15,418 nt of DNA from contig CBEWDL010000077.1 in NCBI GenBank assembly GCA_965555375.1, forward strand, positions 1 to 15,418, in the 5' to 3' direction. The notes beneath the pieces were generated by a model. The model saw only the letters and a program-made list of their open reading frames with translations, ran no database searches and had not been told where the DNA came from. Positions 7,004 through 12,726 of this stretch are shown in pieces; the first letter of the stretch is position 1, and each line of letters opens with the position of its first letter. The position numbers and the translations under genes are program-made. Source of the stretch: CBDVBL01 sp965555375 (GTDB lineage Bacteria; Zixibacteria; MSB-5A5; UBA10806).

Positions 7004-8486
7004 ACTTCTCCCTGAAGGCTACTATGGATTCGTAGATTGCCTGTGCTACCTGGCATTGAAAATCCTCATCCGTCAGAAGCTGTTCATCCATGCTATTGGA
7101 AATAAAAGCGGTTTCGACCAGGACAGCCGGCATGTAAGCCTTATCAAGGACGAAAAATCCGGCCTGATCGACCCCCCGATTTTTTGTCCCGGTGGCCTCT
7201 CCCATCCTTTTCTGGATAATGTCGGCGAGATCGGCCGATTCGCGCTGGAATTCGGTTTGTATCATATCTCTCAACGTGAAGTCCAGATCGGTAAGATATT
7301 GCTTTTGTGATTCGATGTCCTCGAACCTTATCGATGCATTTTCGAGGGTGGCTGTGGCTCTGGCCTCATCGGTTCTGGCATCCGCCAGGAAATATGAAAC
7401 CGCACCGCGGGCTTCCTTGTTTTCGGAGGCGTTGGCGTGTATCGAAATAAACATATCGCCGCCGACCGAATTCGCCAGCGCCGTCCTTTCGGATAGCGGC
7501 ACCAGCACATCGTCCTGTCTGCTCAGGATCGGATTGAAACGGCCGTCGTCCTTTAGAAGACTGTAAAGATATCTGGAAATTTGCAGTACGATATCTTTCT
7601 CCTGTGTTCCGGCAGGGCCGATAGCGCCTATATCATCGCCGCCATGTCCGGGATCGATAACGATCACATCGATAGGATTGTTAGAAAAACTCTCGTTGAA
7701 ATCTTTTTCCGCGACCATGGATTGATCCATAAAACCTTCGCCGCGGACGAGTATCTGGATTCTATAGGGGTTCGTTTTCAGCTTGGTAGTGAATGTGAAA
7801 TCGCGGGGGCGCAGACGAACCGAGATCTGTGCCGACCTGTCGAATTGGTAAGTCTTAACCGCGTAAACCGGTGGAACCGGAATTCGCCTGGTAAACGCCA
7901 GGCTATCGACTTTACCTTCCGAAACGGTAACAATCAGCCAACTATCGTCGGTTTTGACAGCATCGAATCGAAGCTTCTCTTTAAGCTCTATTTCGATTAG
8001 AAGGCCGTTTATTTTTTGAAAAGCGTTGATCCCGGTAACGTTATAGACGGGCGGCGAGACGATAAGTGTCTCCCCGTCCCATATGAAATCATCGGGTGAG
8101 ACCCGGTTGAGAATATCGGACAGATATCTCACCGGGAGAATGAAAGAACCGTCCCTGAATTGCACCGGCTTATAGATATTGTAGATATTTTCTCCGCATT
8201 TTATGAAGGATGAAAAAAGGCTGTATTCGATATCGAAATCGCCGAAATCGATGCCACCCGTTTTATCGAAAAAATCAATCGTTTCCTCGCCTTCCAGAAA
8301 TTTCGCCAGGGAGGAGGATTTGATATAATACTCACCGTCGATCCGGTAAGCCTCAAGCTTGGTCTTCTGGCCCTCGGGAAGCTTCAGTCCGGTAATCGTC
8401 GTCCCGGAAGCCGACCCGATCAGAAGCAGGCTCAATAGAATGGATCGCATCAACAGGTTATACAGATAAAGGCATCTGAAGTTCAT
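6975..8486 (-). CDS. Exported N-acetylmuramoyl-L-alanine amidase (Amidase_3)
   Basis: Zinc amidase that cuts the bond between N-acetylmuramic acid and the stem peptide, acting in the periplasm in cell separation or wall turnover. 503 residues. A signal peptide (hydrophobic SILLSLLLIGSASG) is followed by a region about 30-250 with a copper-amine-oxidase-N-like or AMIN-like beta-rich character (YYIKSSSLAKFL, FILPVRYLSDIL, RFDAVKTDDSWLIV), probably for wall or septal targeting. The catalytic domain spans about 273-495: VIDPGHGG (His281), QEKDIVL (Glu296), FISIHANA (His350) and VLVETAFISN (Glu458). The start at 8486 overlaps the smpB stop in an ATGA arrangement, which supports this start over Met13, although Met13 would give a more usual signal peptide. 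The domain order resembles AmiC. Confidence 0.9.
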   Translation of the reverse strand: MNFRCLYLYNLLMRSILLSLLLIGSASGTTITGLKLPEGQKTKLEAYRIDGEYYIKSSSLAKFLEGEETIDFFDKTGGIDFGDFDIEYSLFSSFIKCGENIYNIYKPVQFRDGSFILPVRYLSDILNRVSPDDFIWDGETLIVSPPVYNVTGINAFQKINGLLIEIELKEKLRFDAVKTDDSWLIVTVSEGKVDSLAFTRRIPVPPVYAVKTYQFDRSAQISVRLRPRDFTFTTKLKTNPYRIQILVRGEGFMDQSMVAEKDFNESFSNNPIDVIVIDPGHGGDDIGAIGPAGTQEKDIVLQISRYLYSLLKDDGRFNPILSRQDDVLVPLSERTALANSVGGDMFISIHANASENKEARGAVSYFLADARTDEARATATLENASIRFEDIESQKQYLTDLDFTLRDMIQTEFQRESADLADIIQKRMGEATGTKNRGVDQAGFFVLDKAYMPAVLVETAFISNSMDEQLLTDEDFQCQVAQAIYESIVAFREKYETDNDASK

Positions 8487-8965
8487 CGGCGCCGCTTGAT
8501 TTCCCGTTCCATTTCCCTGCGGGTTTCTCTTTCGATTATGGTAGCTCTTTTATCACGGCTGCGTTTGCCGCGGCAGGCGGCCAGCTCAACCTTGGCATAT
8601 TTGCCCCTGAAATAGACTCTGAGGGGCACCAGGGCCATTCCTTTGGTCTCGGTCAGGGAGGTGAATTTCCGGATCTCCTTATAGTGCATGAGAAGCTTCC
8701 TAGGACGCTCTGGCTCATGGCCTGAATAACCTGTCTTATCGTAGGCGGCGATATGCATATTCATCAGGAATAGCTCTTTTCCTCTCGGCAGGGCGTAAGC
8801 ATCCTTGAGACTTGCATTGCTCGCTCGCAGGGATTTAACCTCGCTGCCCAGAAGCGACAACCCGGCCTCAATTGCCTCCAGCACCTCGTAATCTCGGCGG
8901 GCCTTGCGGTTGGTGGCTACTACTTTAATACCCTCTTTGGCCTCCTTGCCGGTTCCGGTCGCCAT
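8483..8965 (-). CDS. smpB: SsrA-binding protein (trans-translation)
   Basis: Binds tmRNA (SsrA) and places it in the A site of stalled ribosomes so that the nascent chain is tagged and released. 160 residues, the usual size. Diagnostic segments: VVATNRKARRDYEV (15-28), GLSLLGSEVKSLR (35-47), the S-L-K-D-A-Y segment (52-57), and the basic tail GKRSRDKRATIIERETRREM (133-152) that enters the mRNA channel. No ribosome-binding site precedes the ATG, and the predicted -10 box lies only 7 nt upstream, so the mRNA is probably leaderless. First gene of a four-gene minus-strand cluster. The ssrA gene itself was not found in the window. Confidence 0.95.
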   Translation of the reverse strand: MATGTGKEAKEGIKVVATNRKARRDYEVLEAIEAGLSLLGSEVKSLRASNASLKDAYALPRGKELFLMNMHIAAYDKTGYSGHEPERPRKLLMHYKEIRKFTSLTETKGMALVPLRVYFRGKYAKVELAACRGKRSRDKRATIIERETRREMEREIKRRR

Positions 8966-8972
8966 AGCCCGG

Positions 8973-9001
8973 TTTATATGACGGACTTAATAAACATTCA
9001 A
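8973..9001 (-). promoter_or_regulatory. Promoter of smpB, implying a leaderless mRNA
   Basis: On the minus strand TTGAAT (9001-8996), a 17-bp gap and TATAAA (8978-8973). The -10 box ends 7 nt before the smpB ATG (8965), so transcription would begin at or within a base or two of the start codon. Confidence 0.6.
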
Positions 9002-9044
9002 GCTTTTTGTTAGCCGTCAGGAGAGCCTTCGGGCCAATTATAGC

Positions 9045-9073
9045 TTGCGTATATTTTTACCCTGTCCTATTAT
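9045..9073 (+). promoter_or_regulatory. Promoter of tRNA-Leu
   Basis: TTGCGT (9045-9050), a 17-bp gap and TATTAT (9068-9073). The transcript would carry a leader of about 40 nt containing a 7-bp hairpin, TTCGGGG (9084-9090) with CCCCGAA (9101-9107), just before the tRNA. Confidence 0.6.
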
Positions 9074-9122
9074 TTCCCTGGCCTTCGGGGAAAGTGAAAG
9101 CCCCGAACGGGCAGCATTTTAA

Positions 9123-9206
9123 GCCGGAGTGGTGGAACTGGTAGACGCGCTGCGTTCAGGGCGCAGTGCCCGCAAGGGTGTGGGGGTTCAAATCCCCCCT
9201 CCGGCA
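9123..9206 (+). tRNA. tRNA-Leu (anticodon CAG)
   Basis: Class II tRNA of 84 nt with a long variable arm. Acceptor GCCGGAG/CTCCGGC, anticodon stem CTGCG/CGCAG around TTCAGGG (anticodon CAG), variable stem around TGCCCGCAAGGGTG, T arm GGGGG TTCAAAT CCCCC, discriminator A. CCA is not encoded. It is divergent from smpB. Confidence 0.97.
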
Positions 9207-9231
9207 GAGTTTTGATTGTTATTGCAGTTTT

Positions 9232-9328
9232 GTAGGTCGGCCTTTATCAAGCCAAAGCGGAGAAAAGGCCGACGGCTCAGCCTATGTCGGGTTTCTCAAT
9301 CCTTTAACCATAGCAAAACCCGACCTAC
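9232..9328. repeat. Composite nested inverted repeat
   Basis: Outer arms GTAGGTCGG (9232-9240) and CCGACCTAC (9320-9328) enclose two overlapping hairpins: GTCGGCCTTT (9236-9245) with AAAGGCCGAC (9264-9273), and GTCGGGTTT (9286-9294) with AAACCCGAC (9316-9324). The outer and inner pairings share bases, so alternative folds exist. This looks like a small non-coding palindromic element. A further short hairpin, CGGCT/AGCCG, follows at 9338-9350. Confidence 0.7.
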
Positions 9329-9405
9329 TTCTTTTATCGGCTTCAAGCCGGTGAACTGGTTGAATCAAAGAGAATGGTCTTGTTGAAATAGGGATTTTAC
9401 CCGGG

Positions 9406-9427
9406 GGGGCGTATTGCAATACGCCCC
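9406..9427. repeat. Perfect 22-bp palindrome
   Basis: GGGGCGTATTG (9406-9416) is followed directly by its exact reverse complement (9417-9427), with no spacer. It could be a dyad protein-binding site or one copy of a dispersed palindromic repeat. Confidence 0.8.
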
Positions 9428-9451
9428 TACAAAGGACTTTCAATTCCTGTG

Positions 9452-9479
9452 GTGTCGGGTCACCTGACCCGGCACTTTT
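9452..9479 (+). terminator. Hairpin with T tract, terminator-like on the plus strand
   Basis: GTGTCGGGTCA (9452-9462), CC, TGACCCGGCAC (9465-9475): an 11-pair dyad with one G·T pair, followed by TTTT (9476-9479). It is positioned to end transcription coming from tRNA-Leu. It has the same outer arms and 24-bp length as the hairpin at 5420-5443. Confidence 0.65.
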
Positions 9480-9489
9480 ATAATATAAG

Positions 9490-9518
9490 AAAAACGGTCG
9501 GGTGAGGGCACCCGACCG
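9490..9518 (-). terminator. Hairpin with T tract, terminator-like on the minus strand
   Basis: CGGTCGGGTG (9495-9504), loop AGGG, CACCCGACCG (9509-9518): a perfect 10-bp stem. Read on the minus strand it is followed at once by a T5 run (9494-9490), giving a classical intrinsic terminator about 245 nt downstream of the 9764-10684 gene. Confidence 0.7.
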
Positions 9519-9546
9519 CGCAGAATATTAAAATTTACTAAAGGTT

Positions 9547-9581
9547 CCGGCAGTTCGTAGCTGCAGAGCGTGAACTGCCGG
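9547..9581. repeat. Inverted repeat with 10-bp arms
   Basis: CCGGCAGTTC (9547-9556) and GAACTGCCGG (9572-9581) are perfectly complementary across a 15-nt centre that includes CTGCAG. TTT follows on the plus strand, too short for a confident terminator call. Confidence 0.75.
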
Positions 9582-9599
9582 TTTAAAATGTATTAGATC

Positions 9600-9631
9600 A
9601 GTCAGGTCACGGCTTCGCCCACGACCTGACT
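9600..9631. repeat. Inverted repeat with 9-bp arms and inner hairpin
   Basis: AGTCAGGTC (9600-9608) and GACCTGACT (9623-9631) are perfectly complementary. Inside, GGC-TTC-GCC forms a further 3-bp stem. A T5 run lies 8 nt further on the plus strand. Confidence 0.75.
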
Positions 9632-9650
9632 AAACAGGTTTTTGTGCCCG

Positions 9651-9668
9651 GCAGACGTCCTCGTCTGC
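9651..9668. repeat. Short hairpin, GCAGACG type
   Basis: GCAGACG (9651-9657), loop TCCT, CGTCTGC (9662-9668), perfect 7-bp stem. It shares the GCAGAC arm with the hairpin at 9697-9716. Confidence 0.7.
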
Positions 9669-9696
9669 AGGGAAGGAGATCAAAGAGGATTGAAGG

Positions 9697-9716
9697 GGCA
9701 GACCGGGAGGTCTGCC
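9697..9716. repeat. Short hairpin, GGCAGACC type
   Basis: GGCAGACC (9697-9704), loop GGGA, GGTCTGCC (9709-9716), perfect 8-bp stem. It lies 47 nt past the stop of the minus-strand gene that ends at 9764, without a T run. Confidence 0.7.
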
Positions 9717-9763
9717 GCCCACTATATCGCGGTCATAATAAATTATGACACGCGACACAAACC

Positions 9764-10684
9764 CTACTTCAACAGCACAACATTTCTGGTTATCGTTGCC
9801 TCGGCCGTGGAAAGCCTTGCGAGGTACACTCCCGAGGCTACGGCATGGCCCGAATCGTTGACGCCGTCCCAGATGACCGCATGTTCGCCAGCGATATAGT
9901 ATCCGTTTGCCAGCGTGGCCACGTGGCGCCCCTGCAGATCGAACAGCTCCAGGCTGATATCCATGGATGTCGGGAGACTGAATTCTATTGTCGTCACCGC
10001 ATTGAACGGATTGGGATATGATCTTAACAGGGAGGTTTTGGTGGGAGCAATTGCATCGTCCTCAATCGCGGTCGGTGGATTATAGGAATCATCGAAATAT
10101 CCCGCGTCGTGCGAGAAGGGGGCGTGGCGGTCGATCCTGCCATCCTCTTCGATGATACAGGCGTCGAAATGAAGGTTGTTGAGTTCGCTTCCGACCTCGA
10201 TAGCGAACGATTTTATCTCCCCGAGATGATTCTCGTCATCGAGATACCCCTCCGATGGGTCGAAGAAATCGCCTGAGGAATCGGGGACTGCGTTTCCGAC
10301 CCCGCCGATAGCCTGGAAATCACCGATGTCGTAAACAAAATACCATGCCGGAAATACGCCATGGGGCGGGAATACCGGCGGGAAGGGAGGGCTGCCGAAT
10401 TCCCAGCCATCGTCCGGCAGGGAATTACCGTCTATCATGACCGTGCCGACAGGTTCACTTTCGCTGTCGGTGGAGATCACCAGCTTCACATTCTCCAGCA
10501 TCTCCTCACCCGTTGGAATATCACCTACAACATACAGATCGAATTCCGGTTCGTCCTCGATTACCCATGTGCCGGTATCATAATCATAGCTGGCCCCGTC
10601 GATATACAATTGCAAAGCAGGCAAGGCATTAGCAAAAGAAAAGCCCAGGAGAATGGTGGAGACGGTCAAAAGAATCTTACCCAT
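9764..10684 (-). CDS. Secreted protein with FlgD-like (YPNPFN) C-terminal domain
   Basis: 306 residues. A signal peptide (MGKILLTVSTILLGFSFANA) is followed by a beta-rich acidic region (about 22-205) and a C-terminal domain (about 220-306) with the features of FlgD-Ig-like domains: SYPNPFNAVTTIEFSLP, LELFDLQGRHVATL, IWDGVNDSGHAVASGVYLARL, VVLLK. In FCB bacteria such domains serve as sorting or surface-attachment tails, as in type IX secretion-like systems. The middle region, with LQLYIDGASYD and HAPFSHDAGYFDD, resembles the 'choice-of-anchor N' type of secreted proteins; I am only moderately sure of that. The ATG has an excellent AAGGAGG site 7 nt upstream, and that region is duplicated. The ligand is unknown. 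Confidence 0.8.
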   Translation of the reverse strand: MGKILLTVSTILLGFSFANALPALQLYIDGASYDYDTGTWVIEDEPEFDLYVVGDIPTGEEMLENVKLVISTDSESEPVGTVMIDGNSLPDDGWEFGSPPFPPVFPPHGVFPAWYFVYDIGDFQAIGGVGNAVPDSSGDFFDPSEGYLDDENHLGEIKSFAIEVGSELNNLHFDACIIEEDGRIDRHAPFSHDAGYFDDSYNPPTAIEDDAIAPTKTSLLRSYPNPFNAVTTIEFSLPTSMDISLELFDLQGRHVATLANGYYIAGEHAVIWDGVNDSGHAVASGVYLARLSTAEATITRNVVLLK

Positions 10685-11023
10685 TGTAAAACCTCCTTAG
10701 TAAAACCTTCTTAGTAAAGCCAGTTTTACGAGGAGCAACAACCGTGCCTGAAGATTTATTTTGGAGGGCGTTTAACTGATTGTCGTATAGTCCGTTATAT
10801 ATTTGCGGGCTTATCCGGTTCCCAATATCGTTCATCGTGTGCATGATATTGCGTTGTTTATGAAAGATCGGCCGCAAGCTTCAGGTCGAGACCGGCAGAG
10901 CAATTCTCGATTTCGGATCGGAAATCTCTGAAAGGCAAAGGCATCGAACGTTGACAAAATCTGCCCATTATATTAATTTCCAGCCCTAAATCTAAGGGGC
11001 TCGATTGGACATCGGGGAGAGAC
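10685..11023. other. Divergent intergenic region with fabL promoter candidate
   Basis: The region lies between the minus-strand secreted protein and fabL. Next to the former, two tandem copies of a 15-bp unit (minus strand, G-C/T-TTTACTAAG-A/G-AGG) cover about 10692-10721. For fabL, TTGACA (10951-10956) followed after 17 bp by a weak TAATTT (10974-10979) is the best promoter candidate. A small hairpin with arms AGCCC/GGGCT (10982-11001) lies in the predicted leader and could be regulatory. No gene was seen. Confidence 0.45.
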
Positions 11024-11794
11024 ATGGGAAATTCATCGAACAACAACAGGGAGTTTGAGGGGAAAATAGCCCTGGTGACCGGTGGCACCAAGGGGATAGG
11101 CAAAGCTATCGCCCTGAAGCTGGCCGGGGGCGGCGCCAATGTTGCCGTGAACTATCTGCGCAGCCGTAACGCCGCCGACGAGACAATCGCTCAAATGAAC
11201 GAGTTCGGCGGCGACCATCTGGCCATACGGGCCAACATCGGCAACCATGAGAAGATGCCTAAGGTTTACGATGAGGTCCGCGAGAAATATGGCCGCCTCG
11301 ACATACTGATATCCAATGCCGCCCTGGGACTGTTCACGTCAGCCATGGAGCTTGACGATAAGGCCTGGCATCTATCCATGGACACCAATGCCTGGGCGTT
11401 CCTCAAAGGCGTCCAGCTGGCCAGCGACATGATGCCCGAAGGCTCCAAGGTGGTGGCATTATCATCGCTGGGCTCGTTCAGATATATAACCGGCTATGCA
11501 GCGATCGGGGCGTCCAAGGCCGCTATAGAAACGCTGACGCGATATCTTGCATTTGAGCTGGCCTCGAGGAGAATAAACGTCAACACGGTTTCCGGCGGTT
11601 TTATCGATACCGATGCTCTCAAAGGTTTCCCCAATTATCAGGATATGGTCGATGAGGTTGTCCGCAGGACGCCATTTGATCGCGTCGGTAGACCGGAAGA
11701 GATTGCGGATGTAGTAGTGTTTCTATGCTCTGAGAAAGCCAAATGGATTACCGGCCAGGTGATTGTGGTCGATGGCGGTTATTCGCTGGCCTGA
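11024..11794 (+). CDS. fabL: Enoyl-[acyl-carrier-protein] reductase, FabL type (SDR superfamily)
   Basis: 256-residue short-chain dehydrogenase that, if FabL, reduces the double bond of enoyl-ACP with NADPH in the last step of each fatty-acid elongation cycle. The Rossmann motif TGGTKGIG (19-26) is near the N-terminus and SNAALG (97-102) follows. The active-site segment reads SSLGSFRYITGY…IGASK, with Tyr158 and Lys165 separated by six residues, as in enoyl reductases rather than the three of FabG ketoreductases. The segment SGGFIDTDALKGFPN (190-204) closely resembles Bacillus subtilis FabL as I remember it (SGG-x-IDTDALKHFPN). The ATG has GGGGAGA just upstream. A generic SDR of other function is possible but less likely. 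Confidence 0.8.
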   Translation: MGNSSNNNREFEGKIALVTGGTKGIGKAIALKLAGGGANVAVNYLRSRNAADETIAQMNEFGGDHLAIRANIGNHEKMPKVYDEVREKYGRLDILISNAALGLFTSAMELDDKAWHLSMDTNAWAFLKGVQLASDMMPEGSKVVALSSLGSFRYITGYAAIGASKAAIETLTRYLAFELASRRINVNTVSGGFIDTDALKGFPNYQDMVDEVVRRTPFDRVGRPEEIADVVVFLCSEKAKWITGQVIVVDGGYSLA

Positions 11795-11819
11795 GCGACG
11801 ATTTAAGGGCAATACTGCA

Positions 11820-12491
11820 ATGCAGCAATTCAAATACTACGATATAATACTCGGCCTTTTCGTGGCTGTGCTGCTGATATCCAACGTCGCATCTTCAAAA
11901 GTGCTCGATCTCGGGCCGTTCACGTTCGACGGCGGCACGATCCTATTCCCGGTCAGCTACATATTCGGCGATATCCTGACCGAGGTCTACGGTTACAGGA
12001 GATCCCGCCGGGTGATCTGGACCGGATTTTTTGCAGCCTTTTTGATGTCGGTTGTATTTATCATCGTCGGAAAGCTGCCTCCGGCGGCCGACTGGGGCAA
12101 TCAGGAAGCGTACGATAAGATTCTGGGGTTGACGCCGCGGATTGTTATGGCATCGTTGATTGCCTATTTCTCCGGTGAATTTTCCAATGCCTATACGCTG
12201 GCCAAGATGAAGATATTCACAAAGGGTAGATGGCTCTGGAGCCGGACTATCGGTTCGACCGTTATAGGGGAGGGAGTCGATACGGTGCTGTTTGTCATGA
12301 TTGCATTCTACGGCGTTTTCCCCGGCGATCTCCTTCTGGCCGTGATGGTTTCCAATTATATCTTCAAGGTCGGCTTCGAAGCGCTCTGCACGCCTCTAAC
12401 CTACGCAGTTGTCGGATTCCTGAAAAGCAGGGAAGGGGTGGACACCTATGACCGTGAGACCAATTTCAACCCATTTGCCTTGAGAGCATAG
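11820..12491 (+). CDS. yhhQ: Queuosine precursor transporter (YhhQ/DUF165 family)
   Basis: Inner-membrane protein of 223 residues with about six hydrophobic segments. The family imports queuosine precursors (preQ0, preQ1 or queuine) for tRNA wobble modification. Diagnostic segments: LLISNVASSK (18-27), the FPVSYIFGDILTEVYGYR signature (43-60), GEFSNAYTLAKMK (119-131), RTIGSTVIGEGVDT (142-155) and KVGFEALCTPLTY (183-195). The start at 11820 is preferred because residues encoded upstream of it run into the fabL gene and do not fit the family; a weak AAGGGC lies 9 nt before it. The gene begins 25 nt after fabL and is probably co-transcribed. No preQ1 riboswitch was recognised upstream. Substrate choice cannot be decided from the sequence. 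Confidence 0.85.
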   Translation: MQQFKYYDIILGLFVAVLLISNVASSKVLDLGPFTFDGGTILFPVSYIFGDILTEVYGYRRSRRVIWTGFFAAFLMSVVFIIVGKLPPAADWGNQEAYDKILGLTPRIVMASLIAYFSGEFSNAYTLAKMKIFTKGRWLWSRTIGSTVIGEGVDTVLFVMIAFYGVFPGDLLLAVMVSNYIFKVGFEALCTPLTYAVVGFLKSREGVDTYDRETNFNPFALRA

Positions 12492-12726
12492 CTGAAGTTT
12501 CAAAGAATCCTCATATTTACCTTTCGAGCATAATTTTTCGTACTCCGGGTGTCCGTTTGATGTTCTGATGGCTGCTAATGGCAAGTGCAGGCTAACGGGA
12601 AGTGCTGGATCGCCGTTGCATCTTGAAACGATTTGCGATGTATCAACCTGCAATAGAATCTCAAACTCGCATGGCCCCGGCATTTGGCTCCGAAAGCATA
12701 TTAAGACGATTAAGGATATTACGAAT

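Larger units (their letters stand above)
9207..9763. other. Gene-free intergenic region packed with inverted repeats
   Basis: About 560 bp with no credible gene, lying between tRNA-Leu (plus) and the 3' end of a minus-strand gene, so it is a convergent 3'-3' region. It holds at least nine separate inverted repeats between 9232 and 9716, listed individually. The stems differ in sequence, and several share a GTCGG(G) core. Spacer DNA between them is AT-rich. Nothing here resembles a CRISPR array, an IS end or a replication origin. Confidence 0.75.

Noticed and set aside
9642..9899. Plus-strand open frame of 85 codons
   Set aside because: It reads through hairpins and then antisense to the FlgD-like domain, with no motif. 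Shadow.
11820..11822. preQ1 riboswitch controlling the YhhQ-type gene
   Set aside because: Only 25 nt separate it from fabL, and no preQ1 pseudoknot-type structure was recognised there or in the fabL leader.
12568..12726. N-terminal extension of the YkgJ-type protein
   Set aside because: The 53 residues have no family likeness and no ribosome-binding site precedes the 12568 ATG. The start at 12727 has AAGGA upstream. The choice is not certain.
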